NCBI RefSeq assembly: GCF_014323565.1
Contig: NZ_CP058669.1
Coordinates: 1,081,501 to 1,145,500, forward strand
Length of the DNA stretch: 64,000 bases
Source: Hyphobacterium sp. CCMP332
GTDB taxonomy: Bacteria > Pseudomonadota > Alphaproteobacteria > Caulobacterales > Maricaulaceae
Direction: 5' to 3'
This document shows positions 33,970-43,723 of this stretch, in pieces. The notes below the pieces were generated by a model. That model was not told where the DNA came from and made no database searches. It saw only the letters and a list, made by a program, of their open reading frames with translations. The first letter of the stretch is position 1, and the number at the start of each line of letters is the position of its first letter. The position numbers and the translations under genes are program-made.

Positions 33970-33988
33970 TCCCTTCCTCTCCGCCACC
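33970..33988. repeat. attR: right attachment core of the island
   Basis: A 19-base exact copy of the tRNA-Ser 3' end at 10962-10980, embedded in CGGAGTTTCCCTTCCTCTCC. It defines the right boundary of a 23-kb island. The DNA beyond it is an IS element and host genes. No tRNA body precedes it, as expected for the displaced copy. Confidence 0.85.
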
Positions 33989-34012
33989 TACCCCGCAGAT
34001 TTTACGCGGCTC

Positions 34013-34816
34013 GGGCAGTGTCAGATCAAACCGGGCGTTATCGGTTCGCCGGCAAATTTGTCTGGATGAAAAATCCATTTCGCTACTTCAAAACATCGCC
34101 TGAGGTCATCCGCCTTGCGGTGATGATGTACGTTCGGTTTCCGCTGTCGCTTCGGAATGTCGAGGATCTGCTGCACGAACGCGGGATCGATCTGAGTCAT
34201 GAGGCGGTGCGGTTCTGGTGGAACCGGTTCGGGCCCATGTTTGCCGCGGAAATCCGCAGAAAGCGCGCCGACAGGATGCGTGCCTGGACCCAGCGGCAGT
34301 GGCATTTGGACGAGGTTTTCGTGAAGATAAATGGGGTGACGCACTACCTATGGCGCGCTGTCGATCACGAAGGTGAAGTTCTGGAAGCTTATGTCACAAA
34401 GCGCCGAGATCGCCATGCTGCATTGAAGTTTCTACGCAAAGCGATGAAGCGATATGGCAATCCAAAAGTCATCGTGACCGACCGGATGCGGTCGTACCGG
34501 GCAGCGATGAAGGTCATCGGAAACGAAGACAAACAGGACGTAGGGAGGTGGCTCAACAACAGAGCCGAGAACAGCCACTTACCGCTACGAAGACGCGAGC
34601 GAGCCATGCTCAGATCAGGCGAATGCGAAGCCTTCAAAAGTTCGCCGCCGTCCATTCTTCCGTCCACAATCACTTCAACCTCGAGCGCCACATCAACGAT
34701 AGAAACTGCTTCAAGGAGAACCGGGAAAATGCGCTGGCTGAGTGGCGGCAACTTGCCGCCTAATTTACCGAAAGTCTGGCAATCAGAGACCAGTTCGCTT
34801 TTGCCTGACAGCACCC
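34013..34816 (+). mobile_element. IS6-family insertion sequence
   Basis: About 804 bp, the normal size for this family. The ends are GGGCAGTGTCAGATCAAA and, reversed, GGGTGCTGTCAGGCAAAA, imperfect inverted repeats with a shared TGTCAG. I see no 8-bp target duplication in the flanks. It lies 24 bases beyond the right island end and ends 61 bases before the giant secreted-protein gene. The transposase carries a frameshift, so the copy is probably inactive. Confidence 0.8.
34066..34763 (+). pseudogene. IS6-family transposase, frameshifted
   Basis: The first part from MKNPFRYFKTSPEVIRLAVM has the DDE pattern (QWHLDEVFVKINGVTHYLWR; VIVTDRMRSYRAAM; Glu in NNRAENSHLPLRRRER). After RRRERAML the frame runs off, and the expected C-terminus RRMRSLQKFAAVHSSVHNHF to WRQLAA is found in another frame ending at 34763. 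A one-base deletion near 34615-34625 explains this. The enzyme would make a replicative cointegrate. Here it is broken, though a frameshifted product could still form by slippage. Confidence 0.85.
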
Positions 34817-34833
34817 GCTTAACCCTTGCTAAA

Positions 34834-34865
34834 CAGGGGGCGCCCACACATGGCAGCACCCCCTG
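34834..34865 (-). terminator. Likely terminator of the giant secreted-protein gene
   Basis: On the reverse strand CAGGGGG (34865-34859) and CCCCCTG (34840-34834) can pair around an 18-base loop that itself pairs in part. TTTAGC follows. It starts about a dozen bases after the TAG stop at 34878. The loop is long and the T-run short, so confidence is moderate. Confidence 0.5.
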
Positions 34866-34877
34866 GAGCATTCGAGC

Positions 34878-37800
34878 CTATCTTTCCACCCGCCACCCTC
34901 TGGTGCCACTCGCGATAAGCAGTACCGGAGCGTCGTTCTCATTCGCGGGCAGGTCGATCAGAGCAAGATAGGGACCAGACTGTGCACACCCTGAGAGGCT
35001 CAATGTCACGCCCTGTGTGGCGAGGCCTGAGGCCTGGCCATAGACAGCGCAGCCATCGATCGTGCCGCGGAACTCGCCGGTCTCGGAGAGGATGAGGCTG
35101 TTCCCGAAGGGACCTGCCAGGTCGGTCCAGTTGGTGGCGGCGTCGGAGCGCGTATCGCGTACCCCCCAGAACTCGCCCGTCGTGTCGGCCCAGGGAGCGC
35201 CCAGACGGATGGCGCCAGCATTGGTCCATAGACCGTCATGGCCCAGAGCCATGAAGCGCGCTTGGGTGGCGTCTGCGTCATTGTCAGCCGCCATTGCCTC
35301 GATCGTGGTCAGGCGAGGCGTGATGCCATCATCGACCAGAACTTGTCCTGTCTCTGTGACGTAGAGCGAGGTGCGCGCCAGGCCCGGCCAGACGCCTTCG
35401 GGTTGACGCATCAGCACACTCCAGCGGCCTTGTGGCAAGCTGGAGACGATCTCCGGGGCCGCTTCCGGTGCCGGTGCTGTCACCGCGGCACTGGTGGCAG
35501 AGCGGATTGTGCCGGTGGCGTCGGCAAAGCGCAGGAAGACACGGGAATTGGCCGGATCGAACGGGATACCGCCTGTGGAGGTGTCACGCACGAAGACCGC
35601 AAAGAAGAGCGGATCACTGCCCGTCATGGTGGAGGTGATGCTGCTGCTACGCGGTGTGATGCAGACCGAGGCGGCATTGATCTGGCAGATCTCCAGGTTA
35701 AGCGGCAGGGACGCCGCGCCGGTATCCACCGTGGTGGTGAGTGTGACTTCACCGGCCGCGCCAGAACCATCCCCGATGCCGACATTGACGGCAGCGGCCG
35801 TCATGAACTGGACACGGCCCGGAGCCGGGATGCGGATCACGCCGTCACCCGATGGGGTGGCGGCAATGGACAGGATATCCGGAGCTGGAGCCGCCCCAAT
35901 GGTGAGGAAGACCGAGTTGACGCCAACAATGGGATCCAGGCTGGCATTCTCACAGGTGATGACCGGCAGGAAGTTATAGCCCCCGGCCGCTGTCTGCGCG
36001 GTGGGTGTCATCCCAATGACGAAGTTCAATGCCCCGCCCGGAACAATATCAAAGAGCGGACTGTCCGGACCGGTTGGATCCCCGTTGGTATCCAGCTGGT
36101 TATAGCCAAGTGTGACCGGGGCTCCGGCAGGCGCAGTCACCTGACACGATTGGGCCGGGCTGGACGTACGAGAGACCACAGACAGGAAGGCCGAGATCAC
36201 CGGACCGCCAACATAGCCAGACCGAGCCGCTGGAAGCGTGGCGGCCACGATGCGGCCGGCTGGTGGGTTATCGAGCGTGAAGCGGGCTGAGACGGATGTA
36301 TCAGCATTCATCGTCACCGCGCAGGTCGCGGTTGTGGTGCCGATACAAGGTCCTGCTGTCCATCCCGCGAATGTGGAGCCGGTATCTGCTGCAGCAGTCA
36401 GGGTGACAGATGTACCAAGCGTGTAGTCCTGCGAACATTCAGTTCCGCAATCAATGCCCGCTGGCGCGCTTGAGACCGTGCCGGACCCCACACCCGGCAA
36501 GCTCACCGTCAGCGTGCGGTCCGGATCATGCGTGATGGAGAACTGCGTGGCGGCCGTGTTGTCATTGCCTGCAGGGTCGGTTGCTGCTGCGGATGCCACA
36601 TCTACCGTCGTTGATGACCCGGCTCCCGGTGTGATGGTTGCGGTATAAATGGTTGCGCTGGTGGCAGCGAAGTTCGACGCCGTGCCATTGCCAACACTCA
36701 GATCACTCACATCAAAGCCTGTGACATCTTCAGAGAAGGTCGCGGTGAGCGTGAATGGACCGGAAACCGGTGCCGTCGCTGTCGTCGAGAGCGATACCGT
36801 CGGGGCGGTATTATCCAGCGTATAGCTGTTCTCATTGGCACCGGTCGGTGTGGTGTTGGTCAGCGCATTGCCCGCCTCATCGGTGATGTCCTGGCCTTGT
36901 GCAAAGGACAAGGTGACCACGCCATTATAGCTGGCCAGGTCTCCGCCCGAAGCGGTGACTGTGAAGGCGGAGGAGGACACAACCATGGGAGCGCTATAGC
37001 CATTGCCCGTTACACTTGGCGGAAGGTTGACCGCCTGAGGCGAGACGGATGTCACCGTGCCGGTTGTGCCGGAGACCACAAAGTCACCCATATCAATGTC
37101 GGTTACATTTTCAGAAAAACGCACGACCCACGTCAGGCTGTCGGCATTGGTCAGTTCTGTAGACGGGGTGTCCCGGGTGATCGAGGCCACCGTCGGCGCA
37201 TCCGCATCGTTGATGACAGACCAGGCGCGTTCATCGGTACCTGTGGGTGTCGTGTCGCTCAGCGTATTGCCGGCTTCATCCGCGATATCCTGACCTGCGG
37301 CAAAACCCAGTGTGACCGTGCCGTTGAGGTTGGCCAGATCTCCGCCTGATGCCGTCACGTCATAGGTGGCCCCATCAATAGCCGTCACATCCGAGACCGT
37401 ACCCGTCGTGCCGCTAACGGAGAAATCTGCGACCCCCGCATTGACCACCGTCTCGGAGAAGGTCACCCGCCAAACCAGGCTGTCTGCATCGGTCGGAGAG
37501 ACAGTTGGTGTCTGGCGCACGATGGAAGCCACTGTTGGAGCTGTCTCGTCATTGGTGATGGAGAACTGCGTCGCCGCCGTGTTGTCATTGCCAGCCGCGT
37601 CTGTTGCGACAGAGCCGGCGACATCGATAGTGACCGCGCCATCCGCTGCCGGTGTGATCGTGGCCGTGTAGATCGGGGCCGCAGCGTCATCGAAAGCCGA
37701 TGCTGCGCCATTACCCACACTGATGTCGCCCGCCACGAAGTCCGTCACATCCTCATCGAAGGTGAAGGTCGCCGTGAAGGCCCCACTGACAGGGCCGGTT

Positions 37801-40800
37801 GGACCGGTGATGGCCACCGTCGGCGCCGTCTCGTCATTCGTCACAGAGAACTGGGTAGCGGCGGTGTTGTCATTACCGGCGGCGTCTGTTGCGACCGCAC
37901 CGGCCACGTCGACGGTCACAGGTCCGTCAGCGGCAGGCGTGATGGTGGCTGTGAAGACTGGAGCCGCACTGTCATCAAAGGCAGAGGCTGCGCCATTGCC
38001 CACGACGATGTCGCCGACCACAAAGTCAGAGACATCCTCGGAGAAGGTGAAGGTCGCGGTGAACGCGCCACTCACAGGACCGGTTGGACTCGTAATCGCC
38101 ACCGTCGGAGCGGTCTGGTCATTGTTGACCGAGAACTGCGTGGCCGCCGTGTTGTTATTGCCCGCAGCATCGGTGGCGACAGAGCCGGCAACGTCTACCG
38201 TCACGGCGCCATCGGCTGTCGGGGTGATGGTGGCCGTGTAAGTGTATTCGGACCGTGCAGAGGCAATAGACGTCAAGCCATCACCGGCAGGCACAACGGC
38301 AGCGAAATTTGAGGCCACCGCGTTGTTGAGATCAATGTCTCCCAACGCAAAGCCCGTCACTGCATCAGAGAATGTAAAGGTTGCAGTAAATGCACCACTC
38401 ACGGGCCCTGTCGGCCCCGAAATCGCCAGCGTCGGGGCGCGGTTGTCGATAACGACGCTACGGTCATCCTCGCTACTGGTCGGGGCCAGGGACGCCAATG
38501 CGTTTCCGGCTTCATCGGTCACGTCATGGCCCCGTGCCAGGCCGATCGTGACCGTCCCGTTCAGATCCGCGAGATCACCGCCCGAAGCCGTAAAGGCATA
38601 CAGGGTGGGCTGGGGATTGGTGATCTGCGTGATCGTCGCTGTCGTGCCCGTCAGCTGGATATCCGCCAGATCCAGGTTCGACAGACCCTCGCTCATGAAG
38701 ATCGCCCAGATCAGCGTGTCGGCATTCGTCGGAGACGTGCCGGGCTGGACATTGTCAACGCTCGTCGCCGTCGGCCCGGTATTGTCGACCGTATAGGTCG
38801 GTGCATGGGTGCTGAGCGGAGTCGTGTCGGCAAAGGTGTTGCCGCCAAAGTCGGTAATGTTCTGACCGGGAGCCAGGCTCAGGGTGACATCACCGTTCAA
38901 GCCGGCCAGATCCCCGCCGGAGACAGTGATTTCATAGCGCGTTCCGCCCGCGTCAGAAGTCACATCGGTGATCGTGGCGCTGGTGCCGGTCACGGTGAAA
39001 TCCGCCGCATCCACACCGATTGTGTTCTCATTGGTCTGGAACAGCCAAACCAGGACATCCGCGGACGTCCGGGCATCGGCGGGCGTCAGGCGTTGAAAAT
39101 TGAACACGCGCGGCGGGGTTTGATCATCATCCACTTCTAGCTGGGCCCCGATGCCGAGATTGCCGGCCGGGTCGCTGAAAGCATTTCCCTCAAGCAGGAT
39201 CTCCATCTGGGCATTGGGCGTCGGCGTGATCAGAACCGAATAAGTCGTGCCACTGCCACTGAAATTGGACGCGGTAGCATTGGTCAGGCTGAGATCGCCG
39301 ATCACGAAGTCCTCCACAGTTTCGGAGAACTCGATATCCAGCGTAAACGGGCCGGACACGGTCCGGCGGCCGAATGTCACGATGCCGGCCGTGGTCGAGA
39401 GCGTCACTGACGGGCGCGTGGAATCAACCGTGCCGACAAACTGGGCGGCCGCCGTGTTGCCATTGCCGGCAGCATCCTGTGCAACGCCGGCGGGAATATC
39501 AAACGTGAACGGATTGCTGCTTGGTGCAGCCGTGAAGGTGTAGGTCGTCCCCGAGCCCGAAAAGCCGTAATAGCCGGAATTCGACCGGACGATATCATTG
39601 CCATCAAACCCGGTGACCGGTTCCGAGAAGGTGACCGTGACCTCGAAATCGCCATTGACCAGCGTCCCTGACGCCGATGTGATTTCGACGGTGGGCACGA
39701 CGTTATCGAGCGTATAGGTCAGCTCTGCTCCGGCCGGGATCGTCCGGTCCATGATATTGCCGTAGTCGTCCGCAAAGTCGGAATCGGCCAGGCCCAGCGT
39801 TACATCGCCGTTCAAGCCTGCCAGATCGCCGCCGGAAACGGTGACATCGAAGCCGATGGAGAAACGCGAGACATTGGTCACTGTCCCCGTCGTGCCTAAA
39901 GCCGTGAACGCACTGGTCGGCAGATCAAGATAGGGGTCGATCTGCGCAAAGGTCAGCCGCCAGGTCAGGCTGTCCGCATTTGTCAGCGAAGCAGAGGGCG
40001 TCAAGCGGGCGACTGAGGCAATCGCCGACGGGGTATTCCGCACGTCATAGGTCTCGTCTGTTGCCGGCTCGCTGTTCGCGACAGTATTGCCTGCAAAGTC
40101 GGTTATGTCCTGACCTGCCGCCAGGTTGAGCCCGACAGCTGCATCCAGGCCCGCGAGATCGCCTCCGGACACGGTCACGAGGTATTGGGCCGAAACCGGG
40201 TTGGACAGCGGCGCGTCAACGCCGGGAGGGGCATCGCCGGAAATCACGGGCGAAATATCTGTGACGCTGGCCGTGCTGCCGGAAACCTCGAAATCGCTAG
40301 AATCCACGTTGTAAGCCGTATCATTAAATGTCGCGAGCCAGACGAGCGAATCGGCATTGGTCTGCTCATCGGCCGGCGTTTGCCGCGCGAACGAGTTGAG
40401 CACTGGCGCCGTATTGTCCATCGTATAGCCCTCGGCCGGGGTCTGCGGGCTACCGGCCGTCATAACATTATTGGCCGCATCCCGAATGTTGCCGTCCGTC
40501 CGGCCATGGAGCGTGATCGACGTAAAGCTGAGGCTGGCTAGGTTTCCGCCGGACACGGTGACCCGGTAAACCGACGCACTGACCGGTGTGACATCGGTGA
40601 TCGTCGCCGTTGTGTTCGCGGGTGCGACATCCAGCGTATAGATATCGAAATCCCCGGCATCGACATTGGTGACATCCTCACTGAACGTCACCGTGAAGGT
40701 CAGAGAATCCGCGTTGGTCGTCGCCGCAGCCGGGCTGAACCGTTCAATCGAGGCAATACGCGGATTGGCCGCGTCATATGCAATCGAGAACTGGGTCGGC

Positions 40801-43580
40801 GCGACAACGCCATTGCCGGCGGCATCCGAGAAACCATTCTCGGCCAGATCCAGTGTCAGCGTGCCCTGCGAAGCGAGAGGGCGGGCGCGCATGACATAGT
40901 TTGCGCCGCTTCCGGTCACCGAAAGCCGCGATCCATTCGTCAGGGTCCAGGCGCTGGTATTACCGATATTCGTCATCGGCTCGGAGAAGGTGATATCGAT
41001 ATCGAACTCTCCGGTGACCGGAGCGACCGCCGCTGTCGTCAGCGTGACCGTCGGCCGTGTGGTATCAAAGTCCGCCGAAAACAGGTTTGATTCGAGGTTG
41101 CCGAAACCATCCGGGTCGGTCATGGACCCCGCTGGAATTTGCAGCGTCATGGTGCCGTCAGCCGTTGGCGTCAGCGTGACTGACCCTGAATTGACAAAGC
41201 TGAAATTCGACAGCGTTCCGCCGGTAACGACGAGATCATTTATGTCGAAACCTGTAATACCACCTTCCGAGAAGGACATGGTGACGGTAATCGGCCCGTT
41301 GCACGGACAGGGCGCGCCGGGCTTGAAGATGTTGATCGTCGGCACGGTGACGTCGGCATTGATCGAGAATTGGGTGGCGGCCGGATTCTGGTTTTCGGCT
41401 TCATCAAACACGCTGTTCTCGGGCAGGTCGAGCGTCACCGCACCGTCTGCCGTCGGGCGCACGACAATGTCGGCACCGGTCGTTACGCCGCCGCCGGTCG
41501 TCAGGGTGAAGGACTCGATCGTGCCATTGCCAACGACGATATCCGACTGCGTCAGGGCAAGAATATTGTCCGCAAATCCGGCTTGCGGCGTGAAGGCAAG
41601 ATTGACGGTGAAAGGCTGTGAAACCGGCGCAACTGCGGCGGATGTGAAGGTGCCAACCGGCAGCGTATTGTTCACGAATATCGAGTCGATATAACCTGTT
41701 GGCGACGTATCTGTGAGCGCATTCCCAGAGACATCAGCAATATCCTGACTGCCTGACAATGCAATGGTCACGGTCGTATCAGCAATATCAGCAAGATCAC
41801 CACCAGAGACTGTCAGGGAATAATCAGAGCTGGAATTAGCCACGACATTCGTCACAGTCGCGGTGGTGCCACCGATCGAGAAGTCCGCCGCGCTGACATT
41901 CACAACCGGGCCATCAAACGTGGCTCGGAAGCTGAGACTGTCGAGATTGGTGTAGGTTGACCCGCCGGCAATCGTGTCGAGGCGCGGCGCGGTGTTGTCG
42001 ATCACATACGTGTTGTCATTCGTGCCGGTCGGCGTGGTATTGACGAGCGTATTTCCGGCGAGATCTGTAAAGGTCTGCCCGGCGGCAAAGCCGAGCGTGA
42101 CAGTGGCATTCAGATTGGCGAGATCGCCGCCGGATGCGGTGGCATCGACCTGCGTTCCCGACACGGTGGCTTCTGCCAATGTCGCCGTTGATCCGGCAAG
42201 GGTGAAATTGGCGACCGCCGCCGCTGGCGGCGTGATCGAAAACACGCTGACGCCGTTATCTTCAAATCCCGCGGCGAACAGATAGGTCGTGCCATCCACC
42301 ACCGCCGTCGTGACGGAAATGGGAACTTTCAGTTCCAGCGTGGCGTCATCGGTCACATTGGCGACATTGGTCAGCGCGCCATTATCGGCGACCGAAAAGA
42401 CACTCACCCCGTCATCAAGATATCCCGCGGTGAACAGATAGGTCGTGCCATTCACCACCGCCGTCGTGACGGAATAGGCACCATTCAGTTCCAGCGTGGT
42501 GGCGTCATCGGTCACATTGGCGACATTGGTCAGCGCGCCATTATCGGCGACCGAAAACACGCTGACGCCGTGATCGCGATATCCCGCCGCGAACAGATAG
42601 GTCGTGCCATTCACCACCGCCGTCGTGACGGAAGAGGCATTATCCAGTTCCAGCGTGGCGTCATCACTCACATTGAAGACATTGGTCAGCGCGCCATTGT
42701 CGGCAACGGAAAAGACGCTCACCCCGTCATCAAAAAATCCCGCGGCGAACAGATAGGTCGTGCCATCCACCACCGCCGTCGTGACGGACCAGACACCATC
42801 CAGTTCCAGCGTGGCGTCATCACTCACATTGGCGACATTGGTCAGCGCGCCATTATCGGCGACCGAAAAGACACTAACGCCGTTATCAGCATTCCCCGCG
42901 GCGAACAGATAGGTCGTGCCATTCACCACCGCCGTTGTGAGGGAAAAGGCACCCGCCAGTTCCAGCGTGGCGTCATCACTCACATTGAAGACATTGGTCA
43001 GCGCGCCATTATCGGCGACCGAAAAGACGCTGACGCTTCCAGTCGGCGCCGCGACGAACAGATAGGTCGTGCCATCCACCACCGCCGTCGTGACGGAAGA
43101 GGCATCATCCAGTTCCAGCGTGGCGTCATCACTCACATTGGCGACATTGGTCAGCGCGCCATTATCGGCGACCGAAAACACGCTGACGCCGAAATCATAA
43201 AATCCTGCCGCGAACAGATAAGTCGTGCCATTCACCACCGCCGTCGTGACGGAAGAGGCACCATCCAGTTGCAGAGTGGCGTCATCGAGCACGTTCGCGA
43301 CATTGGTCAGCCCGAAGACCGTTGGCGGCACCACCGCCTCGTCAAACGTCACCCTCCAGGTCACGCTGTCTGCATTGGTTGGCGATGTGGCTGGCGTCTG
43401 GCGCTCGATCGAGGTGATGCGCGGTGCGGTGAGGTCTTGAGCGATTGCCAATGACGGCATGAAGGCGACAAGCGCCAACATGAGTAACGACGTAAATCCG
43501 TTGGTGGGGTTGTGCGCGCCTCCCCTGAAGAGCGAAAGTCCAATCTGACGCAACAAACAAAAACCGAAAGAAATAGACAT
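34878..43580 (-). CDS. Giant secreted Ig-like repeat protein with embedded beta-propeller repeats
   Basis: 2900 residues from the ATG at 43580, which follows GGAG at good spacing. The longer frame to 43946 has no signal. A long signal peptide ends LVAFMPSLAIAQD (cut after AIA, about residue 48). The first Ig-like unit starts at about 50 and is interrupted by seven repeats of about 50 residues. More than twenty further Ig-like units follow (TNADSLTWRVTF; TVSGGDLAGLNG; AGNxxA; PTVAIT patterns). A PEGVWPGLARTSLYVT segment and a non-repetitive C-terminal domain of about 200 residues close the protein. There is no LPXTG, autotransporter or T9SS-type end that I can see. A surface adhesin or matrix protein is likely. 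It starts 143 bases from the divergent MFS gene. Confidence 0.85.
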   Translation of the reverse strand: MSISFGFCLLRQIGLSLFRGGAHNPTNGFTSLLMLALVAFMPSLAIAQDLTAPRITSIERQTPATSPTNADSVTWRVTFDEAVVPPTVFGLTNVANVLDDATLQLDGASSVTTAVVNGTTYLFAAGFYDFGVSVFSVADNGALTNVANVSDDATLELDDASSVTTAVVDGTTYLFVAAPTGSVSVFSVADNGALTNVFNVSDDATLELAGAFSLTTAVVNGTTYLFAAGNADNGVSVFSVADNGALTNVANVSDDATLELDGVWSVTTAVVDGTTYLFAAGFFDDGVSVFSVADNGALTNVFNVSDDATLELDNASSVTTAVVNGTTYLFAAGYRDHGVSVFSVADNGALTNVANVTDDATTLELNGAYSVTTAVVNGTTYLFTAGYLDDGVSVFSVADNGALTNVANVTDDATLELKVPISVTTAVVDGTTYLFAAGFEDNGVSVFSITPPAAAVANFTLAGSTATLAEATVSGTQVDATASGGDLANLNATVTLGFAAGQTFTDLAGNTLVNTTPTGTNDNTYVIDNTAPRLDTIAGGSTYTNLDSLSFRATFDGPVVNVSAADFSIGGTTATVTNVVANSSSDYSLTVSGGDLADIADTTVTIALSGSQDIADVSGNALTDTSPTGYIDSIFVNNTLPVGTFTSAAVAPVSQPFTVNLAFTPQAGFADNILALTQSDIVVGNGTIESFTLTTGGGVTTGADIVVRPTADGAVTLDLPENSVFDEAENQNPAATQFSINADVTVPTINIFKPGAPCPCNGPITVTMSFSEGGITGFDINDLVVTGGTLSNFSFVNSGSVTLTPTADGTMTLQIPAGSMTDPDGFGNLESNLFSADFDTTRPTVTLTTAAVAPVTGEFDIDITFSEPMTNIGNTSAWTLTNGSRLSVTGSGANYVMRARPLASQGTLTLDLAENGFSDAAGNGVVAPTQFSIAYDAANPRIASIERFSPAAATTNADSLTFTVTFSEDVTNVDAGDFDIYTLDVAPANTTATITDVTPVSASVYRVTVSGGNLASLSFTSITLHGRTDGNIRDAANNVMTAGSPQTPAEGYTMDNTAPVLNSFARQTPADEQTNADSLVWLATFNDTAYNVDSSDFEVSGSTASVTDISPVISGDAPPGVDAPLSNPVSAQYLVTVSGGDLAGLDAAVGLNLAAGQDITDFAGNTVANSEPATDETYDVRNTPSAIASVARLTPSASLTNADSLTWRLTFAQIDPYLDLPTSAFTALGTTGTVTNVSRFSIGFDVTVSGGDLAGLNGDVTLGLADSDFADDYGNIMDRTIPAGAELTYTLDNVVPTVEITSASGTLVNGDFEVTVTFSEPVTGFDGNDIVRSNSGYYGFSGSGTTYTFTAAPSSNPFTFDIPAGVAQDAAGNGNTAAAQFVGTVDSTRPSVTLSTTAGIVTFGRRTVSGPFTLDIEFSETVEDFVIGDLSLTNATASNFSGSGTTYSVLITPTPNAQMEILLEGNAFSDPAGNLGIGAQLEVDDDQTPPRVFNFQRLTPADARTSADVLVWLFQTNENTIGVDAADFTVTGTSATITDVTSDAGGTRYEITVSGGDLAGLNGDVTLSLAPGQNITDFGGNTFADTTPLSTHAPTYTVDNTGPTATSVDNVQPGTSPTNADTLIWAIFMSEGLSNLDLADIQLTGTTATITQITNPQPTLYAFTASGGDLADLNGTVTIGLARGHDVTDEAGNALASLAPTSSEDDRSVVIDNRAPTLAISGPTGPVSGAFTATFTFSDAVTGFALGDIDLNNAVASNFAAVVPAGDGLTSIASARSEYTYTATITPTADGAVTVDVAGSVATDAAGNNNTAATQFSVNNDQTAPTVAITSPTGPVSGAFTATFTFSEDVSDFVVGDIVVGNGAASAFDDSAAPVFTATITPAADGPVTVDVAGAVATDAAGNDNTAATQFSVTNDETAPTVAITGPTGPVSGAFTATFTFDEDVTDFVAGDISVGNGAASAFDDAAAPIYTATITPAADGAVTIDVAGSVATDAAGNDNTAATQFSITNDETAPTVASIVRQTPTVSPTDADSLVWRVTFSETVVNAGVADFSVSGTTGTVSDVTAIDGATYDVTASGGDLANLNGTVTLGFAAGQDIADEAGNTLSDTTPTGTDERAWSVINDADAPTVASITRDTPSTELTNADSLTWVVRFSENVTDIDMGDFVVSGTTGTVTSVSPQAVNLPPSVTGNGYSAPMVVSSSAFTVTASGGDLASYNGVVTLSFAQGQDITDEAGNALTNTTPTGANENSYTLDNTAPTVSLSTTATAPVSGPFTLTATFSEDVTGFDVSDLSVGNGTASNFAATSATIYTATITPGAGSSTTVDVASAAATDPAGNDNTAATQFSITHDPDRTLTVSLPGVGSGTVSSAPAGIDCGTECSQDYTLGTSVTLTAAADTGSTFAGWTAGPCIGTTTATCAVTMNADTSVSARFTLDNPPAGRIVAATLPAARSGYVGGPVISAFLSVVSRTSSPAQSCQVTAPAGAPVTLGYNQLDTNGDPTGPDSPLFDIVPGGALNFVIGMTPTAQTAAGGYNFLPVITCENASLDPIVGVNSVFLTIGAAPAPDILSIAATPSGDGVIRIPAPGRVQFMTAAAVNVGIGDGSGAAGEVTLTTTVDTGAASLPLNLEICQINAASVCITPRSSSITSTMTGSDPLFFAVFVRDTSTGGIPFDPANSRVFLRFADATGTIRSATSAAVTAPAPEAAPEIVSSLPQGRWSVLMRQPEGVWPGLARTSLYVTETGQVLVDDGITPRLTTIEAMAADNDADATQARFMALGHDGLWTNAGAIRLGAPWADTTGEFWGVRDTRSDAATNWTDLAGPFGNSLILSETGEFRGTIDGCAVYGQASGLATQGVTLSLSGCAQSGPYLALIDLPANENDAPVLLIASGTRGWRVER
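42226..43320 (-). repeat. Seven tandem propeller-type repeats within the giant gene
   Basis: Seven units with the pattern LTNVANVSDDATLELDG, TTAVVNGTTYLFAAG, DDGVSVFSVADNGA, about 50 residues or 150 bases each. They are nearly identical at DNA level in their conserved parts. Seven such four-strand units would close a seven-bladed beta-propeller. They lie between the two halves of the first Ig-like domain (VTFDEAVVPP before, ANFTLAGSTATL after). Confidence 0.8.
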
Positions 43581-43723
43581 ACTCTTCTCCAAACGAGCCA
43601 TGACGTTCAGCAACGAAGTTACAAGTCGGCGTCTACCAACTCGCCATGGTCTGCCGCGCAAAACAATCGCCCAAACGGGTGGGTCTGCTCTATAAAGTCC
43701 GGAAGTGTGGCGGGAGGGCTCAG

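Noticed and set aside
36897-37349. Long plus-strand open frames opposite the giant gene (also 35238-36290 and 42570-43454)
   Set aside because: They are shadows of the repetitive Ig-like and propeller coding sequence; the products are low-complexity, lack start signals and resemble no protein.
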